Positions 1 through 7,714 of a stretch of DNA of 64,000 nt are shown here, piece by piece. The notes beneath the pieces were generated by a model. The model saw only the letters and a program-made list of their open reading frames with translations. It was not told the origin of the DNA and made no database searches. Source of the stretch: JAGVSZ01 sp963747775. Its GTDB lineage: Bacteria > Pseudomonadota > Gammaproteobacteria > Burkholderiales > SG8-39. Both the position numbers and the translations under genes were made by a program. The stretch spans positions 735,544 to 799,543 of the forward strand of contig CAVVGT010000003.1 in NCBI GenBank assembly GCA_963747775.1, written 5' to 3'. Position 1 is the first letter of the stretch; each line of letters begins with the position of its first letter.

Positions 1-1410
1 GGACAGGAGGCCGAGCGACAGAGCGTCCGGCACGAGCTGCAACTCGAGGAGCTCCGCATCAACGAAAGCATCGCCCGGGTACGCGAGCGGGCGGAGCAGA
101 TCGATGTCGAGCGCCAGGGGATCGCTCGTGAACGTGATGTGGAGGCCGGAGCACGTTCGGAGGCGGGGGTCCGGATCGGTCGCTACCAGAGCGAGATCGA
201 GTCCGTCCACGCACGGCTCGACAGGGCGCGGAGCGACTTCGAGGCGCGTGGAAGTGCGTTGAACGCGCAGCGAGAGGTCATTCAGACGGCCGCTCGCGAG
301 GTCCAAGAAGCCTTGTTTGCTGAACGAGAATGCCTGAGTAAATTAAATGAGATAGAGCGATCTATTAAGGTTTTATCTGAGCAATTGACTCAGGCTCTCG
401 CTGACCGCTCATCCACGCAGAGCGAGCTTGCCGGCCGGCGCGACGAGGGGCTGCGGGAGGAGCTTCAGGCCGGCCTCGCGAACCGCGTCGATCGGGAGCA
501 GAAGCTGGCCGCGGCCCGGGGGCGCCTGGAGAAGATCGGGGAGACCCTGCGCGGGGCCGACGAAGAGCGACTCGCTGCCGAGCAGAAGCTCCCGCCGCTG
601 CGCGACCGGATTGGCGAGTTGCGGCTGAAGGAGCAGGCGGCACGGCTGGGCGTCGAGCAATTCGCCGGGCAACTGGCGGAAGCGGGCGCCGACGAAGCCG
701 CCCTCGCTCAGGCGTTCGAGGCGAACAAGGTCCGGCCGGGCGCGCTGCAGGCGGAGATCCAGCGCTTGCATCAAGCGATGGACGACCTCGGCGCGATCAA
801 CATGGCGGCGCTCGAGGAGCTGGGAATCGCGGCCGAGCGCAAGGCCTTCCTCGATGCCCAGGCGGCCGATCTGCGCGAGGCGCTCGACACGCTGGAGAAC
901 GCCATTCGCCGCATCGACCGCGAGACGCGCGAGATGCTTCAGCAGACTTTCGACGAGGCCAACCGGCACTTCGGGGAGCTGTTTCCGCGGCTCTTCGGCG
1001 GCGGCGAAGCGAAGCTCGTGATGACCGGCGAGGAGATCCTGGACGCGGGCATCGAGGTACGCGCCCAGCCGCCGGGCAAGCGCAACTCCACCATTCACCT
1101 GCTCTCGGGCGGGGAGAAGGCCCTCACCGCGATTTCCCTCATCTTCGCGCTTTTCCAGCTCAACCCGGCACCGTTCTGCCTGCTCGACGAGGTCGATGCG
1201 CCCCTCGACGACACGAACACCGAGCGGTTCTGCAATCTCGTGAAGCACATGTCGGAGCAGACGCAATTCCTCTTCATCAGCCACAACAAGATCACCATGG
1301 AGATCGCGGCGCAGCTCGTCGGCGTGACGATGCCGGAGCAAGGCGTATCCCGCGTGGTGGCGGTGGACATCGAGGAGGCGTTGCGCCTTAGCGAGGCCGC
1401 AGCGGCATGA
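1..1410 (+). CDS. smc: Chromosome partition protein SMC, C-terminal part (5' truncated by window edge)
   Basis: SMC is the ATPase of the Smc-ScpAB condensin that organises and segregates the chromosome. The reading frame is open from the first base, so the start lies outside the window. What is visible is the return coiled coil, rich in Glu, Arg and Ala heptads, followed by the C-terminal ATPase half: the ABC signature LSGGEK at about 1108-1125 and the Walker B motif CLLDEVDAPLDD at about 1177-1212, then the D-loop and the FISHNK switch histidine. The C-terminus has the normal family length. Codon use in 340-390 is strikingly AT-rich compared with the flanks. zipA follows 28 bp downstream, as in many betaproteobacteria. 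Confidence 0.96.
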   Translation, partial: GQEAERQSVRHELQLEELRINESIARVRERAEQIDVERQGIARERDVEAGARSEAGVRIGRYQSEIESVHARLDRARSDFEARGSALNAQREVIQTAAREVQEALFAERECLSKLNEIERSIKVLSEQLTQALADRSSTQSELAGRRDEGLREELQAGLANRVDREQKLAAARGRLEKIGETLRGADEERLAAEQKLPPLRDRIGELRLKEQAARLGVEQFAGQLAEAGADEAALAQAFEANKVRPGALQAEIQRLHQAMDDLGAINMAALEELGIAAERKAFLDAQAADLREALDTLENAIRRIDRETREMLQQTFDEANRHFGELFPRLFGGGEAKLVMTGEEILDAGIEVRAQPPGKRNSTIHLLSGGEKALTAISLIFALFQLNPAPFCLLDEVDAPLDDTNTERFCNLVKHMSEQTQFLFISHNKITMEIAAQLVGVTMPEQGVSRVVAVDIEEALRLSEAAAA

Positions 1411-1438
1411 CGGCCAGCCCCTTGTAACGAGCGCCCGC

Positions 1439-2551
1439 GTGAGCGACCTTCAGCTCGGCCTGCTCGGGATCGGGGTCATCGTTGTGGTGGCCGTGATCGC
1501 CTACAACAAGTGGCAGGAGTTCAAGCTGAGGCGCCGTGCCGAGACGACCTTCGCCTCGAGCCACCACGACGTCCTTTTCGGTGAGCGTGCCGATGCCGTC
1601 GCGGGTGCGCAGGACACCGCTGTCCGGACGCCGGCCGGGGGGCGGACGCGATCGAACGGGTCGAGCACACGCTGGGCGATGCGGGCGCGGCGTCCGTCGC
1701 GGGGCGCCAGAACGAAGCGTTGCCATCGGCTGCGGCAGAGCTCGACGCGGCGGTGGATTTCATCATCGAGCTTGACTGCACGCCGCCGGCCTCCGCGCAG
1801 GACCTCGCGTATCACGCAGGTGGCTCGATCGACGAGGCGCTCGTCGAGGCGGTGCGGTGGGAGGGGAGCGATGAGACGCGCGGCGAGTGGTACCCCATCG
1901 ATCCGGAGGCTGGGTACCGCCGGATACGGGCCGGCCTCCAGCTTGCCAACCGCTCGGGGGCGGTGAGCGAGCAAGATCTCGCGTCGTTTTCCCGCGCAGT
2001 GCAGGAAGTCGCGCGCGCACTCGGCGCGAAAGCCGACCTGCCGGACCTCGCCGGGGCCCTCGCCCGCGCGCGCGCGCTCGACCGGTTCTGCGCCGATGTG
2101 GACGTGCTGATCGGGTTGAGCGTGATCGGCAGCGAGAGCCACACGTTCCCGGGCACGAAGATCCGCGCGCTCGCCGAGAGCGCCGGGCTCGTCGTCGGGA
2201 AGGACGGCCGATTCCATCGCTTCGGCAACGACGGCATCGAGGAGTTCGCGCTCGCGAATCTGGAGCCGATGCCATTCCATGCCGAGACCGTGAAGACCCT
2301 GCAGACCCGCGGCGTCACGGCGTTGTTCGACGTCCCGCGCGTGCCGCCGAGCGATGCCGCCTTCCGCCGATTCCTCGATTTCGCGCACGAGCTCGAGCAA
2401 TCGCTCGGCGGGGTGCTGGTGGACGACAACCGCACGCCGCTGAGCGAGGCGGCGCTGGAAGCGATCACGCAGCAGCTCGCTCGATCCACGCGAGGATGGA
2501 CAAGCACGGCATGCCAGCCGGCGGTCCGTTGCACTGCGACTGTTTTCCTGA
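1439..2551 (+). pseudogene. zipA: Cell division protein ZipA, interrupted by frameshifts (probable sequence errors)
   Basis: ZipA anchors FtsZ to the inner membrane. The N-terminus starts at a GTG and has one membrane segment (about residues 6-22) followed by a basic stretch KLRRR. The C-terminal FtsZ-binding domain is clearly present but in another frame (from about 1643), and the frame changes again near 2480 and 2520. Following the best frame gives a normal end, A-L-R-L-F-S-stop, at 2551. The first break lies at a run of six Gs (about 1637-1642). Conserved protein on both sides of each break argues for indel errors rather than decay. The position between smc and ligA is the conserved one. 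Confidence 0.85.
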
Positions 2552-2552
2552 G

Positions 2553-4570
2553 ATGGCGGTGCCCACGCGGTCGCCGCCCGGGCGAAGAAGCTGCGCGCAG
2601 AGATCGAGCGCGCCAATTACGACTACTACGTGCTCGACGCGCCAACATTACCGGACGCGGAGTACGACCGGCTGTTCCGCGAGCTGCTGGAACTCGAGGG
2701 TCAGAACCCGGCGCTCGTGACGCCGATTCTCCGACCCAGCGGGTAGGCGTGACCCCGCTCGCCGGGTTCGCCCGGTTCGCCCATCGCACCCCGATGCTGT
2801 CGCTCGAACAATGCTTTCGGCGATGCGGAAGTCGAGGCCTTCGACCGGCGCGTGCGCGAAGGTCTCGAGACGCAGGGTCGTGGAGTACGCGGCCGAGCCC
2901 AAGTTCGACGGCCTCGCGATCAGCCTGACTTACGAGCGAGGGCTGTTCGCCCAGGGCGCGACCCGGGGCGACGGCTATACGGGTGAGGACGTCACGGCCA
3001 ATCTGCGCACGGTGCGCGCGCATACCGCTGCGGCTGCAGCGGCGGTCCCGCACCCGGCCTGCTGGAGGTGCGCGGCGAGGTGTTCATCTACAGGCGCGAC
3101 TTCGAGGCTGAACCACGGCAGCGCGCGCCGGCGAGAAGGAGTTCGCCAACCCGCGCAATGCTGCCGCCGGGCAGCCTGCGCCAGCTCGACTCGCGGGTCA
3201 CCGCGCCGCGCCGCTGCGATTCTTTGCCTACGGGCTCGGCGATGCCGCGGGGCCTGCTCGACGCGCAGACACAGCCGGCAGCTGGATGACTTGGCGGCGC
3301 TGGGCTTTCCGGTGTGCGCCGGAGCGCCGCGTCGTGCAGGGCCTGACGGGGCTGTTCGGCTACTATCGCGATATCGAGCGACAGCGCGCGGCGCTGCCAT
3401 TCGAGATCGACGGCGTGGTCTACAAGGTGAACGATCTCGCCGGCAGGAGCTGCTGGGCTACGTGTCGCGCGCGCCGCGCTTCGCGGTCGCGCACAAGTTT
3501 CCGGCCGAGGAGACCACGACCAGGTGCTCGGCATCGACGTGCAGGTCGGCCGCACCGGCGCGCTCACGCCGGTGGCGCGGCTGGCACCTGTTTTCGTCGG
3601 CGGCGTCACCGTTACCAACGCGACGCTGCACAACGAGGACGAGGTGCAGCGCAAGGACGTCCGCGTCGGCGACACCGTGATCGTGCGGCGCGCGGGAGAC
3701 GTGATTCCCGAGGTCGTGAGCGTGGTCCGGGAGCGTCGCCCGGCCGCGCGCGGCCGTTCCAGATGCCCGATGCATGCCCGGTCTGCGGATCGCGCGTCGA
3801 GCGCCTCGAGGACGAGGCAATCGCGCGCTGCACGGGCGGCCTGCACTGCCCGGCCCAGCGCAAACAGGCCCTGCTGCATTTCGCTTCGCGTCGCGCCATG
3901 GACATCGAGGGCCTCGGCGATAAACTGGTGGACCAGCTGGTGGACCCTGGCGTCGTCGAGACGCCGGCTGACCTCTACCGGCTCGACTCTGGAGACGCTC
4001 GCGGACCTGGAGCGCATGGGAAAGAAATCCGCGGCAAACGTGCTCGCTGCAATCGAGCGCAGAAACACGACGCTGGCGCGATTCATCTTCGCCCTCGGCA
4101 TCCGCAACGTGGGCGAGGCGACCGCACGCGACCTGTCCCGGCACTTCGGCGCACTCGATCCGGTGATGGAGGCGGACGAAGCGGCGTTGCAGGAGGTGCC
4201 CGACGTCGGTCCGGTGGTGGCGATGTCATTGGGCGCTTCTTTGCCGAACCGCACAATCGCGAAGTGATCGATGCGTTGCGCAACCACGGCGTGCGGTGGG
4301 AAGAGAGCAAGGCGAAGGCCGCAGCCGGCGGGCCGCTCGCCGGCAAGACTTTCGTGCTGACGGGAACGCTGCCGCGCCTGACACGCGAGGAGGCGAAGGA
4401 GCGGATCGAAGGCGCGTGGCGGAAAGGTCAGCGGCACCGTATCGAAGAAGACGGATTACGTCGTGGCCGGAACCGAGGCGGGCACAAGCTCGCGAAGGCG
4501 AGAGCGCTGGGTATCGCGGTGCTCGACGAGGAGGAGTTGGTGAAACTGCTAAAGGGAGGAGAAGGCAAGA
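2553..4570 (+). pseudogene. ligA: NAD-dependent DNA ligase LigA, heavily frameshifted (probable sequence errors)
   Basis: LigA seals nicks using NAD+. All domains are recognisable in order across alternating frames: the Ia domain (ANYDYYVLDAPTLPDAEYDR), the adenylation site with EPKFDGLAISL (catalytic Lys) near 2893-2925, the ATRGDGYTGEDVT motif, the OB fold, the zinc finger C-P-V-C-G-S near 3775-3795, the helix-hairpin-helix region (RNVGEATARDL) and the BRCT domain (TFVLTGTLPRLTREEAKERI). Total span is about 2 kb, the expected length. At least six frame changes are needed. The start ATG lies one base after the zipA stop; the exact stop near 4570 cannot be fixed because of indels. Essential and single-copy, so the breaks are most likely artefacts. 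Confidence 0.85.
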
Positions 4571-5436
4571 TACGCAGATTACCAAGGCGGTATTTCCGGT
4601 GGCGGGCATGGGCACCCGCTTCCTGCCGGCGACCAAGGCAAGTCCCAAGGAGATGCTGCCGGTCGTCGACAAGCCGCTGATCCAGTACGCCGTGGAGGAG
4701 GCGGTAGCGGCCGGCATGACCGAGATGATCTTCGTCACCGGGCGCGACAAGCGCGCGATCGAGGACCATTTCGACAAGGCGGACGAGCTCGAAGCCGAGC
4801 TTGCCGAGCGCGGCACGACGACTTGCTGAAGCTGGTGCGCGACATGCTTCCGCGCCGACGTGAGCTGCATCTACGTGCGCCAGCCGCGCAGCTGGGACTC
4901 GGCCACGCCGTGCTGTGCGCGCAACCGGTGGTGAGGGATGCGCCGTTCGCGGTGATCCTCGCCGATGACCTGATCGACGGCCAGCCGCCGGTCGTCCAGC
5001 AGATGGGCGAGATCTTCGAGCGCCAAGGGTGCTCGGTGCTGGCGTTAGGAGGTGCCGCGCGAGCAGACGCGGCGCTACGGTATCGTGCGCTCGACCCGGC
5101 TCGACGACCGGCTCGATCGATCACCGGCATCGTCGAGAAGCCGCGAGCCCGAGGCTGCGCCGTCCACGCTCGCCGTGGTCGGCCGTTACCTGCTGACGCC
5201 ACGCATCTTCCACCACCTGCGGCGGGTGAAGCCCGGGCTCCGGCGGCGAGATCCAGTTGACCGACGCCATCGCGGCGCTGCTGCGCGAGGAACGGATCCT
5301 CGCCTACCGCTTCAGGGGCACCCGCTACGACTGCGGCTCCAAGCTCGGCTATCTGCAGGCCACGGTGGCGCTCGGCCGCAAGCACGCCGAGGTCGGCGGC
5401 GAGTTCAGCGCCTGGCTCGCGGCCGGCGGCGGGTGA
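4570..5436 (+). pseudogene. galU: UTP-glucose-1-phosphate uridylyltransferase GalU, frameshifted (probable sequence errors)
   Basis: GalU makes UDP-glucose from UTP and glucose-1-phosphate for envelope polysaccharides. The nucleotide-binding N-terminus FPVAGMGTRFLPATKASPKE, the PLIQYAVEEA segment and a VTGRDKRAIEDHFD segment are seen in one frame up to about 4825; later parts (AVVGRYLLTPRIF, YRFRGTRYDCGSKLGYLQA) lie in other frames and end at a TGA. No start codon is present in frame; the sequence AAGATACGCAGATTACC would give ATG-ACG-CAG-ATT-ACC if one G were missing, which also fits the frame pattern. Length of about 290 residues is normal. Confidence 0.82.
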
Positions 5437-5470
5437 GGCCAAATCGGGCTCCACACTGCGGACCTTCCGC

Positions 5471-5497
5471 TATACTCGACGCGTTAGCGATCGCTAA
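5471..5497 (+). promoter_or_regulatory. Candidate promoter -10 with adjacent 14-bp palindrome upstream of the DsrE-like gene
   Basis: A TATACT hexamer (5471-5476) resembles a sigma-70 -10 box; no good -35 is evident. Eight bases further is a perfect palindrome TTAGCGATCGCTAA (5484-5497), which would overlap the transcription start and ends 15 bp before the ATG. This is a plausible operator position, but no cognate regulator is encoded next to it. Confidence 0.4.
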
Positions 5498-5512
5498 TAT
5501 TCCGGAGGGGAT

Positions 5513-5881
5513 ATGGCCGACAAGCTCATGATCGTGATGGTGAACACCGATCCGCGAAACGGATCGGAGCTCGGGGCGCCGTTCTTCCAGGCGACGGTCG
5601 CCGCGGCGATGGAGTACGAGGTCGAGGTGATCATGACCGGGCGCGCCGGAGAGCTGGCGATCAAGGGCGTCGCCGAGAAGCTCAAGATCAAGGAAGACTC
5701 CCCCAAGAACGTCTACGACTTCATCAAGGATGCGCACGAGGCGGGCGTGAAGTTCAAGGTGTGCACGCCGACGCTCGACCTGTGGGGCAAGGAGCTGATC
5801 CCCGAGATCGAAGAGACGGTGGGCGGCGCCTACGTCATCTCGCAGGCGATGGACGACGACGTCGTCACCTTCACTTACTGA
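5513..5881 (+). CDS. DsrE/DsrF-like family protein (peroxiredoxin-like)
   Basis: A 122-residue protein with the DsrE fold: strands KLMIVMVNTDP and VEVIMTGRAGELAI, an acidic/basic middle part, and a C-terminal KVCTPTLDLWG segment whose Cys (about residue 84) lies where some family members carry a reactive cysteine. The family includes sulfur-transfer subunits and small soluble proteins of unknown role; with no DsrF/DsrH or TusA neighbour, a specific sulfur-relay role cannot be claimed. A strong ribosome site (GGAGGGG) precedes the ATG. Codon use is normal and the gene is intact although it lies next to the frameshifted galU. Confidence 0.8.
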   Translation: MADKLMIVMVNTDPRNGSELGAPFFQATVAAAMEYEVEVIMTGRAGELAIKGVAEKLKIKEDSPKNVYDFIKDAHEAGVKFKVCTPTLDLWGKELIPEIEETVGGAYVISQAMDDDVVTFTY

Positions 5882-5895
5882 GGCGCCGGCGCCCG

Positions 5896-6441
5896 ATGCT
5901 CACGGCCGAGCAGGCCTGGACGATGCTGGACGAGGCCGAGCTCGTCTGTTCCGCGGAGGAAGTCGATCGGGCCATCGAACGGCTCGCGGCGGAGATCACG
6001 ACCCGCTTCCGCGACGCGTACCCGCTGGTCCTGTGTGTGATGAACGGCGCGCTTTTCTTCTGCGGCAAGCTCCTCCCGCTTCTGCGGTTCCCGCTGCACC
6101 TCGATTACGTCCACGCTTCGCGCTATGGCGCCGACATCGACGGGCGTCAGGTCAGATGGAAAGTGGAGCCGGGCGACACGGTGAAAGGCCGCGCAGTGCT
6201 GGTCGTGGACGACATTCTCGACGCCGGCGACACGCTCGCCGCGATCAAGGCCAAGGTGTGCGAGCGCGGTGCCGCTTCCTGTCAGGTGGCGGTGCTCACC
6301 GACAAGCTTACCGGCCGGCCGAAGCCGATCGAACCGGACTTCGTCGGCATGCGCATCCCCGATCGCTTCGTGTTCGGTTGCGGCCTCGATGCGTACGGCT
6401 CGTGGCGTAATCTGCCGGCCCTGTACGCCTTGAAGCCATGA
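5896..6441 (+). CDS. hpt: Hypoxanthine-guanine phosphoribosyltransferase
   Basis: Converts hypoxanthine or guanine plus PRPP to IMP or GMP. The 181-residue protein has the PRPP-binding loop VLVVDDILDAGDTL (about residues 101-114) and the flexible-loop/metal region typical of bacterial HPRTs (DYVHASRYG). The start ATG follows a GC-rich 12-bp palindrome (5882-5893) placed between this gene and the upstream stop. Its stop overlaps the start of the next gene by ATGA, so it is translationally coupled to mtnP. If MtnP releases hypoxanthine, Hpt would recycle that product directly, which makes the pairing meaningful. Confidence 0.93.
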   Translation: MLTAEQAWTMLDEAELVCSAEEVDRAIERLAAEITTRFRDAYPLVLCVMNGALFFCGKLLPLLRFPLHLDYVHASRYGADIDGRQVRWKVEPGDTVKGRAVLVVDDILDAGDTLAAIKAKVCERGAASCQVAVLTDKLTGRPKPIEPDFVGMRIPDRFVFGCGLDAYGSWRNLPALYALKP

Positions 6442-7182
6442 CGCTCGCAATCATCGGCGGCAGCGGGCTCACGCAGCTCGCGAGCCTCGGCATGACCCAT
6501 CGCAAGGCCGTTCGGACGCCGTATGGCGAGCCCTCCGGCGCGCTCACCTTCGGTCGACTCAGGGATCGCGAGGTGATCTTCCTCGCGCGCCACGGCTACG
6601 GGCACACGATCCCGCCGCACGAGGTCAACTATCGCGCGAACATCTGGGCGCTGCGCGAAGGAGGGGCGACCGAGATCGTGTCGGTTGCCTCGGTCGGCGG
6701 CATCCGCTCCGACATCGGTCCGGGTACGCTGGTCGTGCCGCATCAGGTCATCGACTACACGTGGGGGCGTCGCTCGACGTTCTTCGAAGGTGGCGACGTG
6801 CCGGTCACCCACGTCGATTTTACGCAGCCGTACGCGGAACCGGTGCGACGGAAGATCCTTGCGGCCGCACGCGCCTGCGGCGAGGCGGTGCTCGATGGCG
6901 CGATCTACGCAGCCACCCAGGGCCCGCGCCTCGAAACCGCCGCCGAGATCGATCGGCTCGAGCGCGACGGCGCGGAGGTCGTCGGGCATGACGGGCATGC
7001 CCGAGGCGGTGCTCGCGCGCGAGATCGATCTGGCATACGCGTCGATCGCGGTGGTGGTCAACCACGCCGCGGGCCGGGGCGAAAGCGCCGCTGGAATCCG
7101 ACTCGAGGGCATCGAGCAGATGCTCCATCAGACCATTGCGCGGGCGCGGAGAGTGATCGAGCAGCTGGTGACCTTCGAATGA
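6438..7182 (+). pseudogene. mtnP: S-methyl-5'-thioinosine/thioadenosine phosphorylase, one frameshift (probable sequence error)
   Basis: Phosphorolysis of methylthioinosine or methylthioadenosine yields a purine base and 5-methylthioribose-1-phosphate. The N-terminus (LAIIGGSGLTQL), the HTIPPHEVNYRANIWAL segment and ATQGPRLETAAEI are in one frame; after about 6985 the protein continues one base later as MTGMPEA...NHAAGRGES and ends at 7182. A GGGC in place of GGC would explain the single shift. The base-binding loop reads VVVNHAAG, with Asn where adenine-specific MTAPs have a TDYD motif; this favours 6-oxopurine (MTI) use. It overlaps hpt and def by ATGA junctions. Confidence 0.85.
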
Positions 7183-7709
7183 TTCGCCCCATACTGCGCA
7201 TGGGCGACCCAATCCTGCTCGAACGGGCGCAAGCGGTTACGGCGTTCGACACGCCGGAGCTCCACGCACTGCTGGCGGACATGCGGGACACGATGGCGCA
7301 TCTCAGCGGGGCGGGGCTTGCCGCGCCGCAGATCGGCGTCGGCCTGCGCGTGGTGATCTTCGGCGTGCACGCCAATCCGCGCTATCCCGATGCCGAGGAG
7401 GTTCCGGACACGGTCCTGATCAATCCGGTGCTCGATCCGATCGGCGAGGAGGTGATCGAAGGGTGGGAGGGCTGTCTATCGGTGCCGGGCATGCGCGGGC
7501 TGGTACCGCGCCATCGGCAGCTCCGATACCGGGGATTCGACGAGAAGGGTACCGCCATCGACCGGACGGTCGCGGACTTCCATGCGCGCGTCGTGCAGCA
7601 CGAGGTCGACCATCTTGACGGCATCCTGTATCCGCGCCGCATCCGTGACCTGACCAAGTTCGGGTTTATCGAGGCGCTGTTCCCCGGACAGGATCTGGGC
7701 GAGGACTGA
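7179..7709 (+). CDS. def: Peptide deformylase
   Basis: Removes the formyl group from nascent peptides. The 176-residue protein has all three family motifs: GAGLAAPQIG (residues 44-53), EGCLSVPG with the metal ligand Cys99, and QHEVDHLDG giving His141, Glu142 and His145. The ATG overlaps the mtnP stop in an ATGA junction. This copy is not next to fmt or rsm genes and belongs instead to the hpt-mtnP operon, so a second deformylase elsewhere in the genome is possible. It converges on glnD with a 5-bp gap and no recognisable terminator. Confidence 0.95.
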   Translation: MIRPILRMGDPILLERAQAVTAFDTPELHALLADMRDTMAHLSGAGLAAPQIGVGLRVVIFGVHANPRYPDAEEVPDTVLINPVLDPIGEEVIEGWEGCLSVPGMRGLVPRHRQLRYRGFDEKGTAIDRTVADFHARVVQHEVDHLDGILYPRRIRDLTKFGFIEALFPGQDLGED

Positions 7710-7714
7710 GCGCG

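Noticed and set aside
1439..5436. Reading zipA, ligA and galU as genuinely decaying pseudogenes
   Set aside because: All catalytic segments, total lengths and gene order are conserved and breaks coincide with homopolymers; essential genes would not decay together. Kept typed as pseudogene only because the given sequence does not encode them intact.
5882..5893. Palindrome GGCGCCGGCGCC between the DsrE-like gene and hpt
   Set aside because: Too short and too typical of this GC-rich sequence to claim a function; no T-run follows.
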